Below, piece after piece: positions 34,297-42,775 of a stretch of 64,000 nt of DNA. Within the stretch, counting starts at the first letter, position 1. Every line of letters starts with the position of its first letter. The stretch lies in NCBI GenBank assembly GCA_017464305.1, contig JAFUDS010000007.1, forward strand, positions 1 through 64,000. The letters are read 5' to 3'. The translations under genes and the position numbers were made by a program. The notes below the pieces were generated by a model. That model ran no database searches. It worked only from the letters and a program-made list of their open reading frames with translations, and had not been told where the DNA came from. Source of the stretch: Clostridia bacterium (GTDB lineage: Bacteria > Bacillota > Clostridia > Christensenellales > Aristaeellaceae).

Positions 34297-34380
34297 TCTT
34301 CCTTCCTCCGTTCTTATTGTCGGTAAGTCCATTCTATTCAATTTTCCTGGAAAAAGAATGTCCGAATGAATCAATTCTCG

Positions 34381-34402
34381 TTGACCAAATTTATTAACTC
34401 TG
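34381..34402 (+). promoter_or_regulatory. ACTAAAT-type operator upstream of GH78 (site D)
   Basis: This site matches 18 of 22 bases of the lacI promoter/operator at 23103-23124 (TTGACYAAATTTAYTAA core). It lies 85 bases upstream of the GH78 start but in the opposite orientation. As a dyad-like protein site it could serve the GH78 promoter. No -10 box is clear in this orientation. Confidence 0.5.
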
Positions 34403-34439
34403 TGTTTTTTCTGTCCCATGCTTATTTCCGGAGTCTTCC

Positions 34440-34585
34440 CCCGGATTTCTGCATTCACCAGCCAGATGCCTAATTGCTCTAAAAATGCTTTGTTTCTATG
34501 CCACGATAGACCATCGCCCCCAGGGAACCATCCCCCAGGGGCAAGGCCTGCGTCCATGCCCGCTCCTCCGCGGGCTGATCAAAGG
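34440..34585 (-). pseudogene. GH95 gene relic
   Basis: Read on the minus strand, 34498-34579 matches the start of the intact GH95 gene (18041-18122) at 73 of 82 bases, counted by eye. It encodes DQPAEERAWTQALPLGDGSL and GAMVYRGI against HQPADERVWTQALPLGNGSL and GAMVYGGI. Resemblance fades toward 34440, where a stop codon and small losses break the frame. It is the leftover 5' end of a second fucosidase gene between the esterase and GH78 genes. Confidence 0.85.
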
Positions 34586-34606
34586 TTTACGCTTTCGTGG
34601 TTTTGT

Positions 34607-35893
34607 TCACTTTTTCTGGGCCGCCAGCCACTCCATCAGGGTGACCTCTTTTCCTTCCCAATGAACGGGCTGGCCATCAAAATCCACCCGGCAGTCGTCG
34701 TTAAACACGGGAATCCAGGCGAAATGGCCCATGTATTCCCAGGGCTCGCCCTGCTCGTTCTTAAACCCGGCATGAATGTCCATGATCTTTTCCCAATAGG
34801 TCATGTGGCAATTCTTGGCCCCGGCGGCCATCAGCCGCTGATAGGTGGGTAGGGCGTAATCTGCCGGCTTCACGATGGGGTCGTTTTGCGCATGGGTGAA
34901 CCAGAGGGGAATTTCCTTCAGATGGGCAATGTCCTCCTCCGTGATCCGGGCGTCCAGCATGGCCTCGCAGATGGGGAACGCCGCTGTGAAGAAATCCGGA
35001 TAGCTCATCAGCATCCGCATGGTCATAAATCCGCCGTTGGAATCCCCGCCCAGATAGATGCGCGTCCGGTCGATCACCGCCGGGAACCGCTCCAGGAATT
35101 GGTCGATCAGGGTCTTCAGCGCTTCCGTATATTTGGATTTTCCGGAATTTCCATACTTTCCGCTGCCGTCATCCAGCCACATGGTGTCGCACTGGGGCAC
35201 CAGCACAAAGGCGCCACCAAACTTCTCCTGCAGCCAGGGCTCGGTGAATTCCGTCACCTTGTTGCCGGACCAGGCGATGGGAAGATCCTGTCCGCCCTCT
35301 CCCGCACCATGTAGGAAGATGATGAGGGGCTTGGGGCCCTCTATCCTCTCCGGCACGAAATAGCCATAGCGGATAGGCAGCTCTGGATGGCAGGAGACCC
35401 CCGTCAGGAATCGATCTGCCTGGGGGTTGAATTCTCCCGCGGGCTTATCAAACACCAGCCCCTGCAGGGCCTTGTCTCCCTCCCCTATGGTTCCCACCAT
35501 GGTCACCCGATAATCCCGAATGGTATAGCTTTCGTGGCCATTGATGTTCTTGAAATTGGCCGCCAGGGCGGAGGAGCATTTGTAGATGGGCCCATAGGGC
35601 ATCTCCAGCGCCACAAAGACGCTCTTTCCCTCTACCTTGTTTCCCCGCGGGTCGCTGGGATGGGCGGCGCAGACGGGGCGATAGCCCCGGCTGGGCACGA
35701 ACTCATCCCGCTGGATGAAGCTCTTGGGCATTTCCACCTGGGTGCCATCCTTGTTCAGGATGGTTACATACACGCTGAAGGCCTCCGGGGAAAGCTCCGC
35801 TGCCTCCACCTCCCGGGGCATGGCCAGCACCAGCTTGGTCACATAGGGGCCAAAGTCAGTGACCTGTATCACTTGATAATACAGCAATCCCAT
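34607..35893 (-). CDS. Carbohydrate esterase / PHB-depolymerase-like alpha-beta hydrolase
   Basis: The 428-residue protein combines an N-terminal Ig-like domain (about 1-160, beta-rich) with an alpha/beta hydrolase (about 170-428). The oxyanion strand is PLIIFLHGAGEGG. The nucleophile elbow GGDSNGG (about 297-303) has Ser in a G-D-S-N-G context. A later Asp lies in HAQNDPIV and a His in HAGF or GHFAW. This is the predicted-peptidase/LpqC/CE1-like architecture, probably removing acetyl or feruloyl groups from imported oligosaccharides. There is no signal peptide. It is the last gene of the CUT1-GH39 run, 16 bases after GH39. Confidence 0.82.
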   Translation of the reverse strand: MGLLYYQVIQVTDFGPYVTKLVLAMPREVEAAELSPEAFSVYVTILNKDGTQVEMPKSFIQRDEFVPSRGYRPVCAAHPSDPRGNKVEGKSVFVALEMPYGPIYKCSSALAANFKNINGHESYTIRDYRVTMVGTIGEGDKALQGLVFDKPAGEFNPQADRFLTGVSCHPELPIRYGYFVPERIEGPKPLIIFLHGAGEGGQDLPIAWSGNKVTEFTEPWLQEKFGGAFVLVPQCDTMWLDDGSGKYGNSGKSKYTEALKTLIDQFLERFPAVIDRTRIYLGGDSNGGFMTMRMLMSYPDFFTAAFPICEAMLDARITEEDIAHLKEIPLWFTHAQNDPIVKPADYALPTYQRLMAAGAKNCHMTYWEKIMDIHAGFKNEQGEPWEYMGHFAWIPVFNDDCRVDFDGQPVHWEGKEVTLMEWLAAQKK

Positions 35894-35909
35894 AATGATT
35901 CTCCCTCTC

Positions 35910-37526
35910 TTACTTTTCGATCTGGAAGAAGTAGACGTCGTTCACGCCCAGCTCCGCCTCGAGCTTCAGCACGCCGTTTTCATAGGTAAAGGGCCATGCT
36001 TCCTCCGTCACCGCGCTGTCCTGCCGGATCTTCTCCACCTCCTGGCGATTCAGGGAAACAGGGCACCCCATGGCTTCCCACAGCTTCAGGGGATTGCCAT
36101 GATCCTCATCCACCCGGCGCAGGGTGACCTTGCCCGGCTTCGCATCCAGCTCCAGGCAAACCACAGCCTTTTCCTTCGGCAGATCCAGGTTCTTCATCTT
36201 CTGGCGGAACAGCAGCACCTGGGTGCTCTCCGGCTGCTGGAAGGCCGCGATGCCAATTTCGCCCAGGGTAGCGTCCTTCCCCAGATCCAGCCGTTGATCC
36301 CCGGCGTCCGCCAGCATCTTCATGGCATGGTATACCGGCTTGGGAATGCCGTTTTGCGTCAGCATGCCGAATCCGCCATGGAATTCCTCCGGGAAGGGAT
36401 GCAGCTCCTCAAAGATATCCGAGAAGCACCAGATAGAGGATCCATCCACGTTCTCCGCCACATCCAGGGCCGTTTTCACGTCATAGGCCGCCACCTTCCG
36501 GGTGTCATTGGTGTAGGAGGAGAAGCCCGCGTTCTCGTTCCATTCCGTGTAATACAGGGGCTTATCTCCCGCCTGCTGGCGGACGATGGCGGAGTTCTGA
36601 ATGAACACATCGTTGGGAATCTCCGTCGTTTCCGATTTATCGGGCATGAAATGCCGGAACCCGTTAAGCAGCGTCTTTTCCTTGATCTCGCTCATGGTCT
36701 GGGCCTGGCGCATCATGGTTTCCCGCATGGAGTCCCCGATTTCGTCCTTCCCCGTTTCCTCGTCGTTTTTCGGATCTCCCTGATCCTCCACGCCGCCCAG
36801 GGGATCCCCGGCGTATTGATGGGTGGAAACGAAATCTACCGGCACCTGGTGCTCTTCGCAGAAGCGCAGGAAGGATTTGACCCATTTGCTGCCGCTGGTG
36901 GAGGGGCCGCCCACGGGGATCTGATCATCGATCTCCTTGATGGCCCGGGCCGTCACCTCATACAGATGGAAATACTCCTCCCGGGTGCCGTTGAAGAAAG
37001 CCACGGGCAAATCCGGCTCATTCCAGACCTCGAAGCTCCAGGTGCGAATCTCCTCCAGGCCATACCGATGGATCAGGAACCGCAGGAAGGCCTGAATATA
37101 CTCCCTCCAGGCTTCGTCCTCCTCCGGGGGCACCACGATGGGCTTATAGAAGAACATCCCTTCCTTGGGCCGGCCTTCCTCCCGGTTCATCAGCTTCTTC
37201 GGCATGAAGGAAAGCTCCACGAAGGGCTTCATCCCCGCCTCCAGCACATTATCATAGGCCACGCCGCAGGCATTGAAATTGTACTCCTTGAACTGCTCTC
37301 CGCCGGGAATGGGGAACACATCGCTCAGATCGTTGATGGTCCGCATGTCGTCGTCAAAGATGCCATGGAACCGCACCCGCTGGATGCCCAGGGTATCATG
37401 AATATATTTCAGCTGCCGGGTATAGTCCGTCCGCAGGGCCAAAAGCGCATGCCCGGAGCCCACGCAGAATTGCCAGTGCTTCTTGTGGGGGATGGTGGGG
37501 GTATCCTTCCGAATCAGAAAGTCCAT
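35910..37526 (-). CDS. GH39 beta-xylosidase-like glycosidase
   Basis: The 538-residue intracellular enzyme is of glycoside hydrolase family 39 (retaining beta-xylosidase, alpha-L-iduronidase and relatives). The acid/base is E170 in FEVWNEPDL and the nucleophile E328 in YYTEWNE, both on expected strand ends of the (beta/alpha)8 barrel. A C-terminal beta-sandwich (about 410-538) closes the chain. The start at 37526 follows GAGAGGAG. It lies 93 bases downstream of the CUT1 permease with a hairpin in between, and 16 bases upstream of the esterase gene. Its likely job is to cut beta-xyloside or related units delivered by the adjacent transporter. Confidence 0.9.
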   Translation of the reverse strand: MDFLIRKDTPTIPHKKHWQFCVGSGHALLALRTDYTRQLKYIHDTLGIQRVRFHGIFDDDMRTINDLSDVFPIPGGEQFKEYNFNACGVAYDNVLEAGMKPFVELSFMPKKLMNREEGRPKEGMFFYKPIVVPPEEDEAWREYIQAFLRFLIHRYGLEEIRTWSFEVWNEPDLPVAFFNGTREEYFHLYEVTARAIKEIDDQIPVGGPSTSGSKWVKSFLRFCEEHQVPVDFVSTHQYAGDPLGGVEDQGDPKNDEETGKDEIGDSMRETMMRQAQTMSEIKEKTLLNGFRHFMPDKSETTEIPNDVFIQNSAIVRQQAGDKPLYYTEWNENAGFSSYTNDTRKVAAYDVKTALDVAENVDGSSIWCFSDIFEELHPFPEEFHGGFGMLTQNGIPKPVYHAMKMLADAGDQRLDLGKDATLGEIGIAAFQQPESTQVLLFRQKMKNLDLPKEKAVVCLELDAKPGKVTLRRVDEDHGNPLKLWEAMGCPVSLNRQEVEKIRQDSAVTEEAWPFTYENGVLKLEAELGVNDVYFFQIEK

Positions 37527-37570
37527 GTGAATAATCTCCTCTCTTCTTTTCCCAAGTGGTCTATAAAGGG

Positions 37571-37596
37571 AAAACCGCACCTTGCGATGCGGTTTT
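37571..37596 (-). terminator. Terminator or attenuator after the CUT1 permease gene
   Basis: A perfect 9-base stem, AAAACCGCA and TGCGGTTTT, is symmetrical and therefore gives a T run on either strand. On the minus strand it separates the transporter genes from GH39 and the esterase, and could reduce read-through into them. Confidence 0.7.
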
Positions 37597-37619
37597 CGGT
37601 TGTGAAAGTGCTTTTGTGA

Positions 37620-38510
37620 TTATCCCTTCACACCGCCCAGGGTGATGCCCTTGACGAAGTTGTTCTGGATGAAGGGGTAAACAATGACGATGGGCAGCAC
37701 GCCTACCACGGCCATGGCCATCCGGACAGACACGCTGGGGATGGCGGCCAGGCCTTGGTTGGCGTTAGAAATGGTGCTCGAATTCTGCATCAGGAACTGA
37801 ATGTTCTGAATCATCCGGTTCAGCAGGTTCTGGATGGAATACAGATCCGTCCGCTTGGTCAGATAGATGTACCCATTCATCCAGTCATTCCAATAGCCGA
37901 TGCCGATGAACATGCCGATGGTGGCGATAATGGGCTTCGCCAGGGGCAGCGCGATCTGCACGAAGGCGCGGGTCTCTGTGGCGCCGTCGATGTACGCCGC
38001 CTCCAGCAGCGCATCGGGAATGCTGGAGACGAAGTAGGACTTCACCATCAACACATTGAAGGCATTCATCATCAAGCCGGGCACCAGCAGCGCCCAGAAG
38101 GTATTCTTGATGCCGAATACATCGGAATAGTTGATGTAGGTGGGCACCAGGCCGCCATTGAACAGCATGGTGAAGAACACCAGGAAGGTAATCACGCCGC
38201 GACCCGGCAGGAAGGGCTTGGACAGAGCATAGCCCAGCAGGGTCGTAATCGTCAGGCCCAGCAGCGTACCCACAACGGTCAGCAGAATGGAGATGCCATA
38301 GGCATGCACCACGGAGTTACCGCTGGTAAAGATATACTCATAAGCATAAGCGCTGAGCTTCTCCGGGGTGAAGGAATAGCCGTTCCGAATCAGCACGTCA
38401 TTGTCCGTAAAGGAGGAGATCAGCAGCAGAATCAGCGGCAAAATGGCGCACAGGGTAATGATAATCATCACGACATGGCCAAAGACCTGGAATCTTTTTT
38501 CCTGTTTCAT
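37620..38510 (-). CDS. CUT1 sugar ABC transporter permease (LplC/YtcP-like)
   Basis: This 296-residue membrane protein has six helices. The EAA loop that docks the ATPase is EAAYIDGATETRAFVQIALPLAKPIIATI (about 185-213). It is the C-type permease of a CUT1 importer in the branch with large (over 500 residue) binding proteins. The gene follows the B-type permease by 18 bases and the binding protein lies upstream. No ATPase gene is present. In Firmicutes such systems commonly share a genome-encoded MsmX-like ATPase. Confidence 0.93.
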   Translation of the reverse strand: MKQEKRFQVFGHVVMIIITLCAILPLILLLISSFTDNDVLIRNGYSFTPEKLSAYAYEYIFTSGNSVVHAYGISILLTVVGTLLGLTITTLLGYALSKPFLPGRGVITFLVFFTMLFNGGLVPTYINYSDVFGIKNTFWALLVPGLMMNAFNVLMVKSYFVSSIPDALLEAAYIDGATETRAFVQIALPLAKPIIATIGMFIGIGYWNDWMNGYIYLTKRTDLYSIQNLLNRMIQNIQFLMQNSSTISNANQGLAAIPSVSVRMAMAVVGVLPIVIVYPFIQNNFVKGITLGGVKG

Positions 38511-38528
38511 GTGTTCTTTCCTCCTTTC

Positions 38529-39485
38529 TCAGAATAGGGCGTTTTCGGGGTCCAGCTTGCGAACCAGCAGGTTCGCGCTCAGCACCAGCACAAAGCCCAC
38601 CAGGCTCTGATACACACCCGCCGCGGCGGACATGGTGATGTCGCCCAGCTGCAGCAGCCCGCGATACACGTAGGTATCGATGGTGTTGGTCACAGGGTAC
38701 AGGGCGCCAGAGTTCTGGGGCACCTGATAGAACAGGCCGAAGTCGGAGTAGAAAATCCGTCCAACCGCCATCAGGGTCAGCATAATGATAGTAGGCCGCA
38801 ACAAGGGCAGGGTGATCTTGGTGATCTGCTGCCACTTGGTGGCGCCATCGATGGAGGCCGCCTCGTACAGGCTGCGGTCAAAGCCGATGATGGTGGACAG
38901 ATAGATGATACAGTTGTATCCGATGCCCTTCCACAGGTTCACAAACACCAGGATGAAGGGCCAATACTTCTGCTCCTGATACCAGGCGATGGGCGCTTTC
39001 CCCAAGGGCTTCAAAATCGAGTTATTGAAGAAGCCGTTTTCAGAGGACAGGAAGGCATACACCAGATAGCTGACGATAACCGCGGAAAGCAAGTATGGCA
39101 GCAGGATCACGGATTGATAGACCTTCTTCACCTTGGAGGTCAGCTCCGACAGGATGATGGCCACGCCCACCGCGAAAATCAGGTTCACGATGATGAACAC
39201 CACATTGTATAGGATGGTGTTTCGAGTAATGATAAACGCATCCTGGGTGGAGAATAGGTACTGGAAGTTCTTCAGCCCCGCCCAGGGGGAACCATAGATG
39301 CCGAACTTGGCCTTGTAGTTCTTGAAGGCCAGGATGATGCCGGGCATGGGCATATAGTTGTTGATGAACAGATAGATCAACCCGGGCAGCGCCATCAAGT
39401 AAATGGGAATGGACCGCTTCAGCGTCGCCTGTCGCCAGGCTTTGGACATTTTAGATTTGTCCTGAGTTTTCGCCATTTCTTTCAC
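38529..39485 (-). CDS. CUT1 sugar ABC transporter permease (LplB/YteP-like)
   Basis: This 318-residue inner-membrane permease has six helices and the EAA motif EAASIDGATKWQQITKITLPLLRPTI (about 220-245). The first 20 residues are polar and cytoplasmic. It pairs with the downstream permease to form the transmembrane pore. It lies 79 bases from the binding protein gene with a strong hairpin in the gap. The substrate is presumably a plant oligosaccharide, judging from the hydrolases around it. Confidence 0.93.
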   Translation of the reverse strand: MKEMAKTQDKSKMSKAWRQATLKRSIPIYLMALPGLIYLFINNYMPMPGIILAFKNYKAKFGIYGSPWAGLKNFQYLFSTQDAFIITRNTILYNVVFIIVNLIFAVGVAIILSELTSKVKKVYQSVILLPYLLSAVIVSYLVYAFLSSENGFFNNSILKPLGKAPIAWYQEQKYWPFILVFVNLWKGIGYNCIIYLSTIIGFDRSLYEAASIDGATKWQQITKITLPLLRPTIIMLTLMAVGRIFYSDFGLFYQVPQNSGALYPVTNTIDTYVYRGLLQLGDITMSAAAGVYQSLVGFVLVLSANLLVRKLDPENALF

Positions 39486-39493
39486 CTCACAAG

Positions 39494-39530
39494 AAAACCG
39501 GGCAGGGAAAGGAATGCTCTCCCTGCCCGG
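39494..39530 (-). terminator. Attenuator hairpin between binding-protein and permease genes
   Basis: On the minus strand an 11-base GC-rich stem, CCGGGCAGGGA and TCCCTGCCCGG, is followed by TTTTCTT. It sits directly after the binding protein gene and before the permease pair. The usual purpose is to make much more binding protein than permease. Confidence 0.8.
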
Positions 39531-39564
39531 AAATCATTTTATGATATTTTCCGTGATAGCTTTC

Positions 39565-41145
39565 TTACTGGATGCCGTTGGCCTCGGCCCAGGCATTCAG
39601 CTGCGCCTGCTTCTCGGCGATGTAGTCATCCAGGCCCGCGGACTTCAGCCGTTCCACCATCTTCGGGAGGCCTTCGTCGGGGTTCAGGAAGCCCAGCTCC
39701 AGCTGCCGCTGATACTCGTTGTATACGTTGGTCAGGGCGGTGTACTCGGCGGAAACGTCGCTGTTGTCGAACACAAAGCCCATGGCCTTGCTGGTCAGCG
39801 CGTTGTCGTTCCAGTTCTGCATCCGGGTCCACAGATCCAGGCTGTCGCCTTCCCAGATACGGGCAATGAACTGGTTGGGCATCTGCCAGTTGACGTTGTT
39901 GTAGAATTCAGAATTCTGGGCATCCACGCCGTCGGCGAACTTGATGTGTCCGTCGCCAGACTCCTGCCATTCCTTGCCTTCCTCGCCCCAGCAAATCAGG
40001 GTGGACAGCTCAGGATCGGTGTACAGCAGATTCAGCACCTGCATGGCGGCCACAGGATCATCGGTGTTCTGGTTCATGGCCCAGGGCATGGTGTTGTAAG
40101 CGCTGGAGCCCTTGAAGTCCGGACCCAGCTGGAAGATGGCCACAGGAGTGCCGCACAGGTTGCTTTCCTGCTGACGGATGCCGGGCTTGGTCGCGGTCTT
40201 ATAGGCGCACAGGCTGCCCGCCTTGACCTGGGTGGTGGTGGCGTTGGTCTCAGTGATGGCATCCGGAGAAATCCAGCCATTCTGGTTCCAACGATAGAAG
40301 CGCTCGCACAGCTCATAATACATGTCGCTGGAGAACAGGTCGCTCAGCTCCAGGCTGTTGACCGGATCCAGCAGCACACCGAACATGTCGCTGGGATAGT
40401 CCATGGCCAGGATCTGGGAAACGGTGCTGCCAGGATCGGTGTAGAACACAGTCTTTTCCGGATACTGGGCATGCAGCTTGGCGAAGGTATCTTCAATGAA
40501 GTCGAAATCGGTGTAGATGATTTCGTCATCGGGATTGGCGTACATGGAGGCGTAATCCACGCCGATCTCGTCCAGATACTTGGTGGGGATGGAGATGCCG
40601 AACTTGCCGGAGGCGTCATCCTTCTTCACCGGGATGCCGTACAGGGTTCCGCCCACGCGGCAGCCGCCCAGCTCGATGGAGGTGAAGGTATCAATGATGC
40701 CCTGGCCATAGGTCGCCAGCAGGTCATCCTCCTCCAGGTCGTACAGATAGCCCTTGTTGTAGCAGGGCATGAAGCCGACGGAAACGGCGTTGAACAGATC
40801 CACCTGCTCGCCGGAGGCCAGCATCAGGTTCATGTTCTGGGCGTAGGAAGCGGAGTCCATGGGCAGCAGCTCCACGTTGACGCCGATCTTTTCCCGGGTG
40901 ATTTCGCTCATCTTTTCAGCCACGCGGTCCGTGCCCTGCAGGCGGCCAGCCCAGGTCATGAAAGCGATGACCACGGTAGGATACTTGCCGGAATCGATAC
41001 GGTCCTGGGCAGCCTTGGCAGCGGCGGAACCATCATCAGCCTTCTCCAGGCGGGGCAGATCTTCCGCCACGGCCAGGCCGCTGACGCTAAAGATCATGGT
41101 AACTGCTAACACGGTCACCAACAGCATAGAAAGAAATCTCTTCAT
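39565..41145 (-). CDS. CUT1 extracellular sugar-binding protein
   Basis: This 526-residue solute-binding protein captures a sugar outside the membrane for the two permeases downstream. It begins with a signal peptide (KRFLSMLLVTVLAVTMIFSVSGLAVA), and the mature part has the type I binding-protein fold of the LplA/YtcQ group (NAVSVGFMPCYNKGYLYDL, DYPSDMFGVLLDP). No lipobox cysteine follows the signal peptide. The normal anchor of Gram-positive binding proteins is therefore missing, as in the two oligopeptide-binding proteins of this window. The start at 41145 follows AAGGAGG. It is transcribed from its own near-consensus promoter. Confidence 0.93.
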   Translation of the reverse strand: MKRFLSMLLVTVLAVTMIFSVSGLAVAEDLPRLEKADDGSAAAKAAQDRIDSGKYPTVVIAFMTWAGRLQGTDRVAEKMSEITREKIGVNVELLPMDSASYAQNMNLMLASGEQVDLFNAVSVGFMPCYNKGYLYDLEEDDLLATYGQGIIDTFTSIELGGCRVGGTLYGIPVKKDDASGKFGISIPTKYLDEIGVDYASMYANPDDEIIYTDFDFIEDTFAKLHAQYPEKTVFYTDPGSTVSQILAMDYPSDMFGVLLDPVNSLELSDLFSSDMYYELCERFYRWNQNGWISPDAITETNATTTQVKAGSLCAYKTATKPGIRQQESNLCGTPVAIFQLGPDFKGSSAYNTMPWAMNQNTDDPVAAMQVLNLLYTDPELSTLICWGEEGKEWQESGDGHIKFADGVDAQNSEFYNNVNWQMPNQFIARIWEGDSLDLWTRMQNWNDNALTSKAMGFVFDNSDVSAEYTALTNVYNEYQRQLELGFLNPDEGLPKMVERLKSAGLDDYIAEKQAQLNAWAEANGIQ

Positions 41146-41208
41146 GGGGTACCTCCTTCTTTTTGTCCGTTTCGGGCTAAAATCGCCCAAATGAGTTTGT
41201 TGTCTACG

Positions 41209-41237
41209 ACTATACGGGAATTTTACTGGCTTGTCAA
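41209..41237 (-). promoter_or_regulatory. Promoter of the CUT1-GH39-esterase operon
   Basis: On the minus strand TTGACA (41232-41237), 17 bases, TATAGT (41209-41214) lies 63 bases upstream of the binding protein start. No ACTAAAT-type site is visible here, so this operon may be controlled differently. Confidence 0.8.
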
Positions 41238-41293
41238 GCCCCTGATACAATTTTTCCTCCTCTCGTCTCAGCATGACAGATCTTATCACCTAT

Positions 41294-42772
41294 TCATCTG
41301 CCACGGGTCCTGGCCACCGCGCCCTGCCAGCCTTCCAGCCTGGCCTGGCGATCCTCGGCGGCCATTTGGGGGGTATATTCCAGCCGGTTCAGGAGGGAGA
41401 AGACGGATGCGTCATAGATCCCAGCGGACAGCCCCGCCGCGAAGGCGGCGCCGATGCCGCTGAGCTCCTCCTGATCCGGCACACGAACCGGAATGTTCAA
41501 TAGATCGCTTTGGAACTGCATCAGATAGGCGTTCCGCGTGGGCCCGCCGTCCACCCGCAGCTCCCCGATGGGCATCCCCGCGCTCCTTCGCATGGCCTCC
41601 ACGATATCCGTAATCTGATAGGCAATGCAGTCCAGGGCAGCCCGGACAATTTCATTCTTCCCCGTGGACCGGGACATGCCCGTCAGGCTGGCGCGGGCAG
41701 CGCTGTCCCAATAGGGGGCGCCCAGCCCGCTAAAGGCGGGCACCAGATAGGTCTGATCCCCCGGGGACGCAGCCCGGGCCAGAGCCTCCGTATCTCCGGG
41801 AGAGGAGATGAGTCCCAAATCATTTTTCAGCCAGGAGATCACCGCGCCGGTGTAATTGATGTTCCCCTCCAGCACGTAGTTCACCTTTCCCCCCAGCTTC
41901 CAGGCCAGGGAGGTGACCACCCCCTGATCGCTCCAGGCGGGATTTTCCCCGATGTTCATCATGATGGAGGATCCAGTGCCATAGGTGGCCTTGATCATCC
42001 CCGGCCGCAGGCACCCCTGGCCCAGCAGTGCGCCATGGGAATCCCCCAGCACGCCCCGGATGGGAATCGGATGATCCAGCCACCCCTCCAGGTCCGTCTC
42101 GCCGAAGTCCCCGTCCGAATTCGTGACCTCCGCCATGCAGGCGGCAGGGATCCCGAAGATGGCCAACAGCTCCGGATCCCAGGCCAGGGTTTTCAAGTTA
42201 AATAATTGGGTTCGGGAAGCGTTGGAGTAATCTGTTTGATGCCGCTTTCCCCCCGTCAGCTTCCACACCAGCCAGCTGTCGATGGTTCCCACCGCCAGCT
42301 GCCCCTGCTTCGCTGCCTCCGCGGCGCTCTCCACGTGCTGAAAAATCCAGCTCAGCTTCGCCGCAGGGAAATAGGGGGACAGGGGCAAACCCGTCTTTTG
42401 CCGAACCAGGTCTCCATAGCCAGCCGCCTCCAGGCCCGCGCACAGCTCCGTTGCCCGGGCGCATTGCCAAACGATGGCGTTGCACACGGGCCGATGGGTC
42501 TCCCGATGCCAGCAGACCGAGGTTTCCCGTTGGTTGCTGATGCCCATTACCGCCAGGTCGTTCCGGTCGATGCCTGCCTTTTCCACCAGATCGCGAATCA
42601 CGCCCAGGGTATTGGCATAGATTTCCTCCGGATCGTGCTCGACCCAGCCCTGGTCGTTGGTGATCTGCCGATGAGGCCGATCCGCCCGGCACAGCAGCTC
42701 TCCCCGCTCGCTGAACAGCAGCGCCTTGGTGCCCTGGGTGCTCTGATCCACGGACAGCACATACTTCGCCAT
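41294..42772 (-). CDS. FGGY-family carbohydrate kinase
   Basis: This 492-residue kinase phosphorylates a sugar or polyol with ATP in the cytoplasm. It begins with the FGGY phosphate-1 loop VLSVDQSTQGTKALLF (about 5-20). GYG-x-GSS-type TYGTGSSIMMN (about 267) and the FGGY signature region near GELRVDGGPTRNAYLMQFQSDLL (about 405-427) are also seen. GWVEHDPEEIYANTL is shared with glycerol kinases, but many sugar kinases of this family share it too. It is the last gene of an isomerase/split-transketolase operon, 3 bases after the transketolase C-subunit. The context suggests it phosphorylates the ketose made by the upstream isomerase. A xylulo- or apulokinase is more likely here than a glycerol kinase. 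Confidence 0.85.
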   Translation of the reverse strand: MAKYVLSVDQSTQGTKALLFSERGELLCRADRPHRQITNDQGWVEHDPEEIYANTLGVIRDLVEKAGIDRNDLAVMGISNQRETSVCWHRETHRPVCNAIVWQCARATELCAGLEAAGYGDLVRQKTGLPLSPYFPAAKLSWIFQHVESAAEAAKQGQLAVGTIDSWLVWKLTGGKRHQTDYSNASRTQLFNLKTLAWDPELLAIFGIPAACMAEVTNSDGDFGETDLEGWLDHPIPIRGVLGDSHGALLGQGCLRPGMIKATYGTGSSIMMNIGENPAWSDQGVVTSLAWKLGGKVNYVLEGNINYTGAVISWLKNDLGLISSPGDTEALARAASPGDQTYLVPAFSGLGAPYWDSAARASLTGMSRSTGKNEIVRAALDCIAYQITDIVEAMRRSAGMPIGELRVDGGPTRNAYLMQFQSDLLNIPVRVPDQEELSGIGAAFAAGLSAGIYDASVFSLLNRLEYTPQMAAEDRQARLEGWQGAVARTRGR

Positions 42773-42775
42773 GCC

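Noticed and set aside
34297-34557. GH78 start at 34557, giving 1223 residues
   Set aside because: The added 87 residues come from the GH95 relic and the intergenic operator region. The ATG at 34296 has a good Shine-Dalgarno sequence and starts at the domain boundary.
41294-42772. Calling the FGGY kinase a glycerol kinase
   Set aside because: The N-terminal motif is shared with glycerol kinases, but no glycerol uptake or dehydrogenase gene is near. The gene is at the end of an isomerase-transketolase operon, where a ketose kinase makes more sense.
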